A stretch of 64,000 bases of DNA from CADEED01 sp964444835 (GCA_964444835.1 CAYUIT010000003.1:86000-149999); one strand, 5' to 3'; shown: positions 1-9,440, counted from the first letter of the stretch. Program-made: numbers and translations. The notes: a model not told the origin generated them from the letters alone.

Positions 1-555
1 CAACCCGGCCGCTGACAACCCCGTGACGATGCAAGCGTGGATCGCTCGGCTCGAGTGAAAGCTCTCCGAGCCGCCGCGCAAAATCGACGCATTCCCGCTC
101 TTCAAGCACAAAGCGCCCGCATCGCATGTCACATTGGGGCGGCTCTCGTAAATGATGCCGACCACGCCGAGCGGCACGCGCACTCGTGCGATGACCAAGC
201 CGTTCGGACGCGACCATTGCGCCATGACGCCGCCGATCGGGTCGGGCAACGCGGCCACCTCCTCCACACCGCGCGCCATGGATTCGATTCGCTTCGCGTC
301 CAAGGCAAGCCGATCCAGCATGGCTGCGGACAACCCCTTGGCACGGGCTGCCTCCATGTCGCGGTGGTTCGCTGCCAAAATCGGTTCCCGCTGGGCGCGC
401 AATTCCGTCGCGATCGCAAGCAATGCACGATTCTTGACGTCCGTGGAAGCCAACGCGAGCACCGCTTGTGCTTCGACGGCAGCACGACCCATTGCGCGCA
501 GCTGAGAGATCAAATCGACCGCAGGCTCGGCCGCCGATTGGCCGCGCGATGTCAT
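1..555 (-). CDS. proA: Gamma-glutamyl phosphate reductase ProA, partial (N-terminal ~185 aa)
   Basis: ProA reduces gamma-glutamyl phosphate to glutamate semialdehyde with NADPH, the second step of proline synthesis in the cytosol. Reading the minus strand from the ATG at 555-553 gives a protein that keeps the family hallmarks RVPLGVVGIIYESRPNV and CLKSGNASILRGGSE (about residues 115-165), the start of the aldehyde-dehydrogenase-fold nucleotide domain. The start overlaps the proB stop as ATGA (552-555), so the two are probably translationally coupled. The C-terminal half, including the catalytic Cys, lies beyond the left edge. No frameshift is seen in the visible part. Confidence 0.95.
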   Translation of the reverse strand, partial: MTSRGQSAAEPAVDLISQLRAMGRAAVEAQAVLALASTDVKNRALLAIATELRAQREPILAANHRDMEAARAKGLSAAMLDRLALDAKRIESMARGVEEVAALPDPIGGVMAQWSRPNGLVIARVRVPLGVVGIIYESRPNVTCDAGALCLKSGNASILRGGSESFHSSRAIHACIVTGLSAAGL

Positions 556-1730
556 GCCCCACTCCCGGCGACACGCGATTCCGTCAGCAGCAACACGAGA
601 TCATCGCGATGAATCATTTCATCGCGGCCGCGAAAGCCTAACAACGCCTCGATCTCGCTGCTCTTCTTGCCCAAAATTCGCGCAGCGTCGCTGTCGGAGT
701 AGGCGACGATACCGCGTGCGATCTCGCGCCCGTCCGGCGCCAGCACGCTCACCGTATCGCCGCGCTCGAAGCGCCCAACCGCGCGAGTCACGCCGGCGGG
801 CAGCAAGCTCTTGCCCGACAACAGCGCCTGCAGCGCACCGGCATCGATCGCAATCGCACCCGCAGGCTTCAGCGTGCCCGCGATCCATTGCTTGCGCGCC
901 GCCACTGGATTCGACGTCGGTACAAACCATGTGCAGCGCGCGCCGCGCTCGATGCGACGAATGGGATGCTCGTGCGCACCGGCTGCCACGCACATATAAC
1001 AACCTGCGGACAGAGAAATCTTGGCGGCCATGATCTTCGTGGCCATACCACCCGAGCCGACAGCGGACGCCGAGCCGCCGGCCATCGCCTCGATCTCCGG
1101 CGTTATACCGAACACCTTCGGGATGAACTCGGCGCGACGATCAAGATTGGGATCGGCGGTGAACAAGCCTTCGACGTCAGACAGAAGCACCAAGCAATCG
1201 GCACTCGCCATTTGCGCGACACGTGCTGCAAGGCGATCGTTGTCGCCATAGCGAATCTCCGCTGTCGCCACGGTGTCGTTTTCGTTGATCACCGGGATGG
1301 CGCCGAGCGCAAGCAACGCATTGAGCGTCGCTCGCGCATTCAAATAGCGCCGCCGCTGCTCGGTATCGCCGAGCGTCAGTAGCACCTGCGCGACCGTGAT
1401 GTCAGGCGTCTCTAACAACTCTTTATACACATGCGCGAGCCGAATCTGACCGACGGCGGCGGCGGCTTGACTCTCTTCAAGGCGCAAAGGACCCGCCGGC
1501 AACTTCAAATGCCGCCGACCGAGCGCAATGGCACCCGAGGAAACGAGGATGATTTCCTGGCCGCGCTTGCGCATCGCCTTGAGATCGTCGACCAAGGTTT
1601 CGAGCCACGCTCGATTGAGTCGACCCGTGGCTTGATCGACGAGCAGCGCCGAGCCCACCTTGACGACGACACGGCGCGAGCCTGCAAGCCATCCCCGCGT
1701 ATCGCCCGACTGTTGGTCACCTAAAGCCAT
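552..1730 (-). CDS. proB: Glutamate 5-kinase ProB with PUA domain
   Basis: ProB phosphorylates glutamate to gamma-glutamyl phosphate, the first and usually feedback-controlled step of proline synthesis. The N-terminal amino-acid-kinase domain shows VVVKVGSALL, LVSSGAIALG, NENDTVA and GDNDRLAA, with VGSGGMATKI further on. The C-terminal ~80 residues (SLLPAGVTRAVGRFERGD onward) are a PUA domain, the usual long form. I chose the ATG at 1730. A TTG five codons upstream (1745) is also open and would add MPVLA. The stop overlaps proA. Length (~392 aa) is slightly longer than the ~367 aa of E. coli ProB. Confidence 0.95.
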   Translation of the reverse strand: MALGDQQSGDTRGWLAGSRRVVVKVGSALLVDQATGRLNRAWLETLVDDLKAMRKRGQEIILVSSGAIALGRRHLKLPAGPLRLEESQAAAAVGQIRLAHVYKELLETPDITVAQVLLTLGDTEQRRRYLNARATLNALLALGAIPVINENDTVATAEIRYGDNDRLAARVAQMASADCLVLLSDVEGLFTADPNLDRRAEFIPKVFGITPEIEAMAGGSASAVGSGGMATKIMAAKISLSAGCYMCVAAGAHEHPIRRIERGARCTWFVPTSNPVAARKQWIAGTLKPAGAIAIDAGALQALLSGKSLLPAGVTRAVGRFERGDTVSVLAPDGREIARGIVAYSDSDAARILGKKSSEIEALLGFRGRDEMIHRDDLVLLLTESRVAGSGA

Positions 1731-1904
1731 CGCTAAAACCGGCAAAAAATCCTGTCCAGTCAGTGTACGGGATTGACCCTATACAGCGCGACTTCCTGCA
1801 CGCACTTACCGCGCGTGCATAAGTACAGATGCGGATTCGGCGCAATCTGCACGGTCGGGAGAATACCTATCGCAGAACGGGTCTCACTCATCAGAAAGGC
1901 AAGA

Positions 1905-3365
1905 ATGATGGCTACTGCTGCGGCAACCTGGTCAGAGGCGAACACAGCCCCCGCCGCTACGACATACAACGACACGGTGGTGCGGCAATTCGCGCTGATG
2001 ACCGTCGTGTGGGGCATCGTCGGCATGCTCGTGGGCGCAATCATCGCGGCACAGCTCGCATGGCCAGCGTTGAATCTCGACCTTCCCTGGCTGTCATACG
2101 GCCGCCTGCGTCCGCTGCACACGAACGCGGTGATCTTCGCTTTCGGCGGCTCCGCGCTCTTCGCGACGTCCTACTATGTGGTGCAGCGCACGTGCCATGT
2201 GCGCCTATTCTCCGATGGCCTCGCCTCGTTCACGTTCTGGGGCTGGCAACTGATCATCTTGCTCGCCGCGATCTCACTGCCGCTGGGCTGGACCTCGGGT
2301 AAGGAGTATGCGGAACTCGAGTGGCCCATCGACTTACTGATTGCGGTGGTTTGGGTTGCCTACGCCATCGTCTTCCTCGGCACGCTCGTCAAACGTCGTG
2401 TGTCGCATATCTATGTGGCGAACTGGTTCTTCGCCTCATTCATCATCACTGTCGCGGTGCTGCACATCGTCAACAGCGCCGCGATCCCGGTCTCGATGAC
2501 GAAGTCGTATTCGGCCTACGCCGGCACCATCGATGCGATGGTGCAGTGGTGGTACGGCCACAATGCCGTAGGCTTCTTCCTAACAACCGGCTTCCTCGGC
2601 ATGATGTACTACTTCGTGCCCAAGCAGGCTGGCCGGCCTGTGTACTCGTATCGCCTGTCGATCGTGCACTTCTGGGCCTTGATCTCGATCTACATGTGGG
2701 CGGGCCCGCATCACTTGCACTACACGACGCTGCCGGATTGGGCGCAGTCGCTCGGCATGATCTTCTCGTTGATTCTGCTCGCGCCGTCGTGGGGCGGGAT
2801 GATCAACGGCATCATGACGCTGTCCGGCGCGTGGCATAAGTTGCGCACCGATCCGATCCTCAAGTTCCTGATCGTGTCGCTGTCGTTCTACGGCATGTCG
2901 ACGTTCGAAGGACCGATGATGTCGATCAAGACCGTCAATGCGCTGTCGCACTACACGGACTGGACGATCGGGCACGTGCACTCCGGCGCGCTCGGTTGGG
3001 TGGCGATGGTGTCGATCGGGTCACTGTACGTGCTGATCCCGCGCCTCTACGGCCGCAAGGAAATGTGGAGCGTGCGCTTGATCGATTGGCACTTCTGGAC
3101 CACGACGATCGGCATCGTGCTGTATGTCGCAGCGATGTGGATCGCCGGCGTGATGCAGGGCCTCATGTGGCGCGCGACGAACCCTGATGGAACTTTGACG
3201 TACACGTTCGTCGAGGCACTCGCAGCGACGTTCCCCTACTACGTCGTGCGTTTGATCGGCGGCACCTTGGTGTTAGGCGGCATGTTCATCATGGCGTGGA
3301 ACGTCTACAAGACGATCGCTGCAAAAGAGTCCGCCGTGGATGCCCCCATTCCGCAGCCCGCTTGA
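1905..3365 (+). CDS. ccoN: cbb3-type cytochrome c oxidase subunit I CcoN
   Basis: Catalytic heme b/b3-CuB subunit of the high-affinity cbb3 oxidase in the inner membrane; it reduces O2 to water and pumps protons. About 12 hydrophobic segments are visible. The histidines expected for heme and copper ligation are present: LHTNAVIFAFGG (near residue 72), WWYGHNAVGFFLT, AGPHHLHYT and TIGHVHSGALGW. The open frame extends upstream to 1773, but the ATG pair at 1905/1908 follows an AGAAAGG Shine-Dalgarno (1893-1899) and gives ~486 aa, the normal family length. It is the first gene of ccoNOQP. I could not find a convincing FNR/Anr box (TTGAT-N4-ATCAA) in the 1746-1904 leader. Confidence 0.97.
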   Translation: MMATAAATWSEANTAPAATTYNDTVVRQFALMTVVWGIVGMLVGAIIAAQLAWPALNLDLPWLSYGRLRPLHTNAVIFAFGGSALFATSYYVVQRTCHVRLFSDGLASFTFWGWQLIILLAAISLPLGWTSGKEYAELEWPIDLLIAVVWVAYAIVFLGTLVKRRVSHIYVANWFFASFIITVAVLHIVNSAAIPVSMTKSYSAYAGTIDAMVQWWYGHNAVGFFLTTGFLGMMYYFVPKQAGRPVYSYRLSIVHFWALISIYMWAGPHHLHYTTLPDWAQSLGMIFSLILLAPSWGGMINGIMTLSGAWHKLRTDPILKFLIVSLSFYGMSTFEGPMMSIKTVNALSHYTDWTIGHVHSGALGWVAMVSIGSLYVLIPRLYGRKEMWSVRLIDWHFWTTTIGIVLYVAAMWIAGVMQGLMWRATNPDGTLTYTFVEALAATFPYYVVRLIGGTLVLGGMFIMAWNVYKTIAAKESAVDAPIPQPA

Positions 3366-3383
3366 GCTTCGAAAGAAACGCAG

Positions 3384-3992
3384 ATGCAACATAAAACTAT
3401 TGAAAAGAGTGTCGGCCTCCTGGGCGTACTGATCGCCGCAGTAATCAGCGTGGGTGGCTTGGTGGAAATCGTCCCGCTGTACTTCTCGAGCGAGACGACG
3501 CAACCCGCACCTGGGATCGAGCCCTATAGCGCGCTGCGCCTGGAGGGCCGCGATATCTATATCCGTGAAGGTTGTTATACGTGCCATTCACAGATGGTCC
3601 GGCCTCTGCGCGCCGAGACTGAACGCTACGGCCACTACTCGCTCGCGGGCGAATCGGTGTACGACCATCCGTTCCAGTTCGGCAGCAAGCGCACCGGCCC
3701 CGACTTGGCGCGCGTCGGCGGGCGCTACTCGGATGAATGGCATATCACGCACTTACTCAATCCGCGCGACGTCGTACCGGAATCGAACATGCCCGGCTTC
3801 CCGTGGCTCGCCAAAAACAAGGTCGATCCAGCGGGTACGCCAGCCAAGATGCGCGCGCTGCAGAAAGTGGGCGTGCCCTACACGGCCGACCAAATCGCAA
3901 ACGCCAGCGCAGAAGTGGCCGACAAGACCGAGATGGACGCGCTCGTTGCCTACCTACAAGGTATCGGCATCGAGTCGAAAGGCTGGCGATGA
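3384..3992 (+). CDS. ccoO: cbb3-type cytochrome c oxidase subunit II CcoO
   Basis: Membrane-anchored mono-heme cytochrome c that relays electrons from CcoP to CcoN. The N-terminal transmembrane helix (about residues 8-33) is followed by a periplasmic domain with the heme motif CYTCHSQ (about residues 68-74). The distal methionine is probably in the SNMPGFPW segment. Length is 202 aa, typical of the family. It lies 18 bases after ccoN and its TGA overlaps the start of ccoQ. Confidence 0.97.
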   Translation: MQHKTIEKSVGLLGVLIAAVISVGGLVEIVPLYFSSETTQPAPGIEPYSALRLEGRDIYIREGCYTCHSQMVRPLRAETERYGHYSLAGESVYDHPFQFGSKRTGPDLARVGGRYSDEWHITHLLNPRDVVPESNMPGFPWLAKNKVDPAGTPAKMRALQKVGVPYTADQIANASAEVADKTEMDALVAYLQGIGIESKGWR

Positions 3993-4174
3993 TGCTGGAC
4001 CTCGGCACCTTGCGCGGCATTCTCACCGCCATCCTCCTCGCGCTCTTCATCGCGCTGATCTTCTGGGCGTTCAGCTCGAAGCGAAAAGCCTCGTTCGATC
4101 GAGCAGCACGTACTGCACTCGAGGAAGACTCTGTTGATTCGCCATCGGCCCGCTTGAAAGACCCGCCGCCATGA
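3989..4174 (+). CDS. ccoQ: cbb3 oxidase small subunit CcoQ
   Basis: CcoQ is a one-helix membrane peptide that stabilises the cbb3 complex. The 61-aa product begins MMLDLGTLRGILTAILLAL, has one transmembrane segment (about residues 8-28) and ends in a polar cytoplasmic tail. The start overlaps ccoO (ATGATG at 3989) and the TGA overlaps the ccoP ATG (4171-4174), which fixes its place in the ccoNOQP order. Sequence identity in CcoQ is always weak, so the call rests on position, size and topology. Confidence 0.85.
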   Translation: MMLDLGTLRGILTAILLALFIALIFWAFSSKRKASFDRAARTALEEDSVDSPSARLKDPPP

Positions 4175-5112
4175 GTAATGGATTCAATCTCTATATCAGC
4201 ATTCTTGTCGTCCTCAACATCGCGGCCGCGCTCTGGCTGCTGTTCGCGATGCGCCGCAAACCCAATGAGGCCAACAGCACGACCGATACGACAGGCCACG
4301 TTTGGGACGGCGACCTGCGCGAGTTCAACAATCCGCTGCCACGTTGGTGGCTATGGCTGTTCGTGATTACGATCGCGTTCAGCATCGGATACCTCGTACT
4401 CTACCCGGGGCTCGGCAACAACCCGGGTACGCTCGGCTGGACGCAGGAGAAGCAACATGCTGCGCAAGCGGCGGCCAATGAGGCACTGTTGCAGAAGACG
4501 CTCGCGCCGTTCGCGGCGCTGCCCGTTGAGGAACTGGCCAAGAACCCGGCCGCCCTGACCGTGGGTCGCAACTTGTTTGCTAACAACTGCGCCACATGTC
4601 ATGGCTCGGACGGCCGCGGTGCGCTCGGCTTTCCCAATCTCGCGGATTCCGACTGGTTGTGGGGCAGCGCGAGCGAAACTATCGTTGAAACGATCTCGAA
4701 TGGCCGTACGGGCGTCATGGCGCCGTGGGGTGAAGCACTCGGGCCGACGGGTGTCGAGGACGTGGTCGCTTATGTGCTCTCGTTGTCTGGACGCACCGTG
4801 CCTGCAGGCAACGTCGCCAATGGGCAAGCACGCTTCGCGGAGATCTGCGCGGTGTGTCACGGTGCCGACGGCAAAGGTAACCAAGACCTCGGCGCGCCGA
4901 ACTTGGCCGACAGCGTCTGGATACATGGTGGCTCGGTCGCGGCGATTCGACAGACCATCGAACAAGGGCGCCAGAATGGCATGCCTGCCCACCTCGACCG
5001 ACTCGGCGAAGTGCGTGTCAAGTTGTTAGCCGCGTATGTGCTGTCGCTCAGCGCCAGTAGCGACACTCCCACCAGACAGGCTGCAATCGATGTCGGCCCC
5101 CGCAGGAACTGA
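4171..5112 (+). CDS. ccoP: cbb3-type cytochrome c oxidase subunit III CcoP
   Basis: Di-heme cytochrome c subunit, the entry point for electrons into the cbb3 oxidase. Two N-terminal transmembrane helices (about residues 5-27 and 58-80) flank a loop containing GHVWDGDLREFNNPLPRWW, a CcoP hallmark. Two cytochrome c domains follow with CATCH (about residue 139) and CAVCH (about residue 226). The 313-aa length is typical. Its 3' end overlaps the next small gene by 23 bases. Confidence 0.97.
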   Translation: MSNGFNLYISILVVLNIAAALWLLFAMRRKPNEANSTTDTTGHVWDGDLREFNNPLPRWWLWLFVITIAFSIGYLVLYPGLGNNPGTLGWTQEKQHAAQAAANEALLQKTLAPFAALPVEELAKNPAALTVGRNLFANNCATCHGSDGRGALGFPNLADSDWLWGSASETIVETISNGRTGVMAPWGEALGPTGVEDVVAYVLSLSGRTVPAGNVANGQARFAEICAVCHGADGKGNQDLGAPNLADSVWIHGGSVAAIRQTIEQGRQNGMPAHLDRLGEVRVKLLAAYVLSLSASSDTPTRQAAIDVGPRRN

Positions 5113-5365
5113 TCATCCCCCTGATCTCACTCCGCGGGGCCGCTCGATTGCAGTGGCTGCATGGAGCGGCTTTCTGGCAGCCGCGTTTGGCACGATGGTG
5201 TGCTTCGCCTTTGTCGACCCCGATGCACTGCGCGACGGATTGCCACCGGCGTGGTGGACGGATCGTTTGCGCGTCTACGCCATCGGCTTCTTCTTTCTTT
5301 TTCTCGTATCGGCTTGCGCCGCCGCGCTCGCCGTCTACTTGGTGCGTACCGAGCATTCATCGTGA
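5090..5365 (+). CDS. Small two-helix membrane protein between ccoP and ccoG
   Basis: The 91-aa product starts at ATG 5090, inside the ccoP end, and reads MSAPAGTDHPPDLTPRG before two hydrophobic segments (about residues 20-40 and 60-82). An acidic/aromatic loop between them carries VDPDALRDGLPPAWWTDRLR. Its stop overlaps the GTG of ccoG (5362-5365), so it is embedded in the operon and probably co-translated. I do not recognise a named family. By position it may serve cbb3 assembly or stability, but that is inference. Confidence 0.75.
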   Translation: MSAPAGTDHPPDLTPRGRSIAVAAWSGFLAAAFGTMVCFAFVDPDALRDGLPPAWWTDRLRVYAIGFFFLFLVSACAAALAVYLVRTEHSS

Positions 5366-6738
5366 ATACAGCCGCCGACGATAGCGGCTCGTACTACGAA
5401 GCCCACAAGAAGGTCTATCCGCGCGAGATTGCCGGCCGCTTCGCTCGCTGGCGTACCCTCGCCGTGTGGAGCTTGCTCGGCATCTTCTATGTTGGGCCGT
5501 GGCTCACATGGAACGATCGCCAAGCGGTGCTATTCGATTTACCGGCCCGCAAGTTCTACATCTTTGGCCTCGTCATGTGGCCGCAGGACTTCATTTTTCT
5601 CACGTGGCTGCTTGTCATCGCCGCGTTGAGTTTGTTCTTCTTCACGGCCGTCGGTGGGCGCCTGTGGTGCGGCTACGCGTGCCCGCAAACAGTGTGGACG
5701 GAATCCTTCATCGCCATGGAGCGGTGGACCGAGGGCGATCGCGCGGCCCGCATGAAACTCGATGCGGCGCCTTGGAGCACTAACAAGTTAGCGCGGAAGT
5801 CTGCGAAGCAAGCCTTGTGGATAAGCTTTGCGCTTTGGACCGGCTTCACATTCGTCGGCTATTTCACACCGATCCATACGCTGGCGGGCGAAGTTGTCAC
5901 GGCTTCGCTCGGGCCGTGGGAAACGTTCTGGATCTTGTTCTACGGCTTCGCCACCTATGGCAATGCCGGCTACTTGCGCGAACAAGTGTGCAAGTACATG
6001 TGCCCGTACGCACGCTTCCAAAGCGCGATGTTCGACAAAGACACGTTGATCATCACCTACGAGACCGAGCGCGGCGAACCCCGCGGTGGGCGTAAGCGCA
6101 ACGTCGACCCGCGCGCCGCTGGCCTCGGAGACTGCATCGATTGCACGATGTGCGTGCAAGTGTGCCCGACCGGAATCGACATCCGTAAAGGGCTGCAATA
6201 CGAGTGCATTGCCTGCGCTGCCTGCATCGATGCCTGCGACAGCGTGATGGACAAAATGGGGTATCCGCGCGGACTCATTCGTTACGACACGCAGCACGCG
6301 CTCGAACACAAGCGCACGCGCCTACTGCGTCCGCGTGTGATCCTCTACGCCTCACTGCTCGGCTTGCTGATCGCGGGCTTCGTCGTCGCACTGGCGATGC
6401 GCAAACCCATTGGCGTCGACGTGATACGCGATCGCAACCAGCTCTACCGCCTCGACGGCGACGAGGTCGTCAACGTCTACACGGTCAAGATCCTGAACAA
6501 GAGCGAGCGCACGCGCACATTTCGCATCACGGTCAACGATCCGGAGCGTTTGGAGCTCGAGCCCGAGGACAGCGTGTTCACCGTGGAGAGCGGCTCGGTG
6601 TTTCCGGCCGTCGTGCGCGTCGAGCGCGATGCCTATGAACCCTTGGGCTCAGAGACCATTCGCTTCACGGTCGTTGCCGAGGATGACCCCTCGCTGCAGG
6701 CCACCGCCGAAGCACGCTTGTTAGCCCCAGCCCGCTGA
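5362..6738 (+). CDS. ccoG: cbb3 oxidase maturation ferredoxin CcoG (FixG/RdxA family)
   Basis: Membrane polyferredoxin proposed to act as a Cu2+ reductase in copper delivery to cbb3 oxidase. The protein has about five transmembrane helices, the conserved CGYACPQTVWTE motif, and a cytoplasmic 2[4Fe-4S] domain with CIDCTMCVQVCP and CIACAACIDAC. The C-terminus is an Ig-like FixG domain beginning around NQLYRLDGDEVVNVYTVK. I chose the GTG at 5362 because it overlaps the upstream stop as GTGA and gives 458 aa, near the family norm. The reading frame is open further upstream, but that would overlap the previous gene extensively. Confidence 0.95.
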   Translation: MNTAADDSGSYYEAHKKVYPREIAGRFARWRTLAVWSLLGIFYVGPWLTWNDRQAVLFDLPARKFYIFGLVMWPQDFIFLTWLLVIAALSLFFFTAVGGRLWCGYACPQTVWTESFIAMERWTEGDRAARMKLDAAPWSTNKLARKSAKQALWISFALWTGFTFVGYFTPIHTLAGEVVTASLGPWETFWILFYGFATYGNAGYLREQVCKYMCPYARFQSAMFDKDTLIITYETERGEPRGGRKRNVDPRAAGLGDCIDCTMCVQVCPTGIDIRKGLQYECIACAACIDACDSVMDKMGYPRGLIRYDTQHALEHKRTRLLRPRVILYASLLGLLIAGFVVALAMRKPIGVDVIRDRNQLYRLDGDEVVNVYTVKILNKSERTRTFRITVNDPERLELEPEDSVFTVESGSVFPAVVRVERDAYEPLGSETIRFTVVAEDDPSLQATAEARLLAPAR

Positions 6739-6762
6739 GACAATCTTGAGGAGCCTACCCAC

Positions 6763-7275
6763 ATGACCGCAACCCTACCTTCGAATCGCTTGCCGCCCGC
6801 TGCTTGGGTCATGATCGGCATTCCCGCCGTGGCGGTCATCGCGAGCTTCATTACGCTCGGCTTGGCGCTCAATGAGCGCGAGCCCACTCTTCCTAACAAT
6901 TTCAACTGGGAAGGCGCGCCGCTCGAGCGAGACATCGCGCGCGCAGCCCGCGCCGGTGAAATCGGCGCGCGCGCAATCTTGGACCTGAGCGCTCAGGGCG
7001 GGCGCTGTTCTGTGGCCTTCTCGGCCAACACCGTGCCGCCCGACGTTTTGGTGGTGCAGCTAACCCACGCCACGAATCCCGATCTCGATCGCACCTGGGC
7101 CCTGCGTCCTGCGAGCGACGGCTACACGGCGGTGTGCGAGCCCGTGCCCGCGGGCCACTGGTATGTCACGTTGAGCGATGGCGCGGAATCTTGGCGCATC
7201 CGCCAAGAGGTAACGGGCACGCTCGGTAGCATCACGCTCACAGCCGCACCTCCACCAGAGGCACCGTCGCCATGA
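6763..7275 (+). CDS. ccoH: FixH family protein CcoH
   Basis: FixH/CcoH is a membrane-anchored assembly factor for the cbb3 oxidase. The 170-aa product has one N-terminal transmembrane helix (about residues 15-38) and a periplasmic beta-rich domain. The juxtamembrane NEREPTLPNNFNWEG stretch fits the family. A clear AGGAG Shine-Dalgarno lies at about 6748-6752. The TGA overlaps the ATG of ccoI (7272-7275). Confidence 0.85.
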   Translation: MTATLPSNRLPPAAWVMIGIPAVAVIASFITLGLALNEREPTLPNNFNWEGAPLERDIARAARAGEIGARAILDLSAQGGRCSVAFSANTVPPDVLVVQLTHATNPDLDRTWALRPASDGYTAVCEPVPAGHWYVTLSDGAESWRIRQEVTGTLGSITLTAAPPPEAPSP

Positions 7276-9440
7276 CGGCGCTCGCTGCGCAGAATCATAT
7301 CGAATGGCTCGATGCCGACCGGCACCGTGCCCACACGCTGTTCACCGCCGAGGGCATGCGTTGCGCAGGCTGCGCCCGCACGATCGAGCGCACGGTGGGC
7401 GCGCTGGCCGGTGTGATTGCCGTCAAGGTCAATGTTGCAACGCATCGCGTCAGTGTCGACTTCGACCCTAACAACACCTCGCTCGAGCAGATCGTCTCTG
7501 CTGTCGAACGAGCCGGCTTCAAGCCCATGCCGCTCGCAGGTGCCGCCGCACTGGCATCGCGCGCCGCCGAACGCCGTGACGCCATCAAGCGACTCGGCGT
7601 CGCTGGCTTCGGGATGATGCAGACGATGATGCTGATTTTCGCGCTCTATACCGCGGGGCCACGCGGCATCGACGCGAACTATGCGCACTACTTCAAGCTC
7701 GTCAGCATGCTGATCACGATTCCGGTGTTGTTCTATTCCGGAGCGTCGATCCTGCGCGGCGCATGGACCGGCTTGCGCACCCGCACGCTCGGCATGGACG
7801 TGCCCGTCACCCTCGCACTGTTGCTGGCTTTCGCAGCCAGCGTCTACAACACGCTGGTCGGTAGCGGCGAGGTGTACTACGACTCCATCTCGATGTTCGT
7901 GTTCTTCTTGTTAGGTGGCCGCTATTTCGAAATGAGTGCGCGTCACACCAGCATCGGCGCAAGCGATGCCTTGGCGCGCAGCCTCCCGGAAACGGCCTTG
8001 CGGGTAAAGGCCGACGGGACCACCGAACGCGTGCCGGTCGCACAGCTCCAGCGTGGTGACCGCCTGCAAATCGCCAAAGGTGCCGTGCTCCCGGTCGATG
8101 CACTCACGACCAGCGCTGCGTGGATCGATCAATCCTTGCTCTCGGGTGAGGCCCGCGCAATCGAAGTGGCCGCGGGAGAGCGGGTGCCAGGAGGCGCCGT
8201 CAATGCGGGCGCGGTCGTGATCGTCGAAGCGCTGTCGACCGTCAGCGAATCGACTTTGGCAACGATCGTGCGCCTGCTCGAGCGTGCCCAACGCGATCGG
8301 CCACCGCTCGCGCGCGCGGCGGATCGCGTCGCAGGCTGGTTCGTGCTCGCGATCCTGATCCTCGCGGCGGTTGTCGCAGGCGCATGGTGGTTCGTCGATC
8401 CGATGCGCGCCTTCCCGGCTGTACTCGCCGTTCTCGTCGTCACCTGTCCCTGTGCGCTCTCCTTAGCAACGCCCGTCGCGTTCGCCGCAGCGACCACGCG
8501 CTTGGCTCGCGAGGGTGTCATGGTGACGCGCGCCGATGCGATCGAGCGCTTGAGCCTGGTCGACACCGTCGTGCTCGACAAGACTGGCACCTTGACCGAA
8601 GGCGATCATTCGCAGGTTCGTGTTGTTAGCACGCGGCGCATGACTGCCGAGCGGGCACTCGCCATCGGCGCGGCACTCGAGCGCGGCTCGAGTCATCCGA
8701 TCGCACAAGCGTTTCAACGGCACGGTGACGTCGACCTGCATGCAACCGCCTTACAGGAAACTCAAGGCCAAGGCATCGAAGGTGACGTGGACGGCGTTCG
8801 TTACCGCCTCGGCTTGCCGACGTATGTCGGAGAGCTCGCGCGCGAATTACCAGCGGATGCGCAGCTCGTGCTGGGCGACTCTGCAGGGATCATTGCGGTG
8901 TTTGAGATCGCCGATACGATTCGCACGACCGCGCTCGAAGCGATCCAGGCGTTACGCGACCTCGGTCTCGAACTCGTCATCGCCAGTGGCGACCATCCGA
9001 ACGCAGTCGCGGCAGTTGCAGCGCAATTGCAGATCGAGCACGCCCATGGGCGGCTAACACCGGAACGCAAGATCGAGCTGGTCGAAGCACTACGCGCCAA
9101 AGGCAGGAAGGTATTGATGCTCGGCGACGGCATCAACGACGGCCCGGTGCTCGCGGCAGCGGATGTGTCCTGCGCGATGGGGCACGGTTCAGCCGTCGCG
9201 CAAGCGGCTGCGGATCTTTTGTTGATCGACGATTCGCTGCGCGGCATTGCTCGCGCGATCGTCACGGCGCGACGCACCCGCAAGATCATGCGCCAGAATC
9301 TCACGTGGGCTTTCGTTTACAACCTAGCTGCGGTGCCCGCAGCGGCGGTCGGCTGGATCGCGCCCTGGCTCGCAGCGCTCGGCATGTCCCTTTCCTCACT
9401 CGCTGTCACCCTCAACGCAAGGCGACTAACACGATCATGA
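7272..9440 (+). CDS. ccoI: Cu-translocating P1B-type ATPase CcoI
   Basis: P-type ATPase that supplies copper for the CuB site of the cbb3 oxidase. In order: an N-terminal heavy-metal-associated domain with MRCAGCARTIE (about residues 29-39), about eight transmembrane helices with the CPC metal-site motif (VVTCPCALSLATP), the phosphorylation site DKTGTLTEGD, the nucleotide-domain HP motif (SSHPIAQAF), and the hinge GDGINDGPVL. At 722 aa it is full length. Context between ccoH and ccoS identifies it as CcoI rather than a general CopA exporter. The stop overlaps ccoS. Confidence 0.96.
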   Translation: MTALAAQNHIEWLDADRHRAHTLFTAEGMRCAGCARTIERTVGALAGVIAVKVNVATHRVSVDFDPNNTSLEQIVSAVERAGFKPMPLAGAAALASRAAERRDAIKRLGVAGFGMMQTMMLIFALYTAGPRGIDANYAHYFKLVSMLITIPVLFYSGASILRGAWTGLRTRTLGMDVPVTLALLLAFAASVYNTLVGSGEVYYDSISMFVFFLLGGRYFEMSARHTSIGASDALARSLPETALRVKADGTTERVPVAQLQRGDRLQIAKGAVLPVDALTTSAAWIDQSLLSGEARAIEVAAGERVPGGAVNAGAVVIVEALSTVSESTLATIVRLLERAQRDRPPLARAADRVAGWFVLAILILAAVVAGAWWFVDPMRAFPAVLAVLVVTCPCALSLATPVAFAAATTRLAREGVMVTRADAIERLSLVDTVVLDKTGTLTEGDHSQVRVVSTRRMTAERALAIGAALERGSSHPIAQAFQRHGDVDLHATALQETQGQGIEGDVDGVRYRLGLPTYVGELARELPADAQLVLGDSAGIIAVFEIADTIRTTALEAIQALRDLGLELVIASGDHPNAVAAVAAQLQIEHAHGRLTPERKIELVEALRAKGRKVLMLGDGINDGPVLAAADVSCAMGHGSAVAQAAADLLLIDDSLRGIARAIVTARRTRKIMRQNLTWAFVYNLAAVPAAAVGWIAPWLAALGMSLSSLAVTLNARRLTRS

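Noticed and set aside
129..612. Independent open frames at the left edge
   Set aside because: They overlap the true proA frame, which is recognised on the minus strand and carries the family motifs.
1746..1904. FNR/Anr binding box upstream of ccoN
   Set aside because: The only TTGAC-like core (1773-1778, TTGACC) lacks the ATCAA half at the right spacing. Promoters of cbb3 operons often carry such a box, but none can be read here.
1773..1904. N-terminal extension of CcoN from 1773
   Set aside because: It would add 44 residues without membrane or family character; the ATG at 1905 has a Shine-Dalgarno and gives the normal length.
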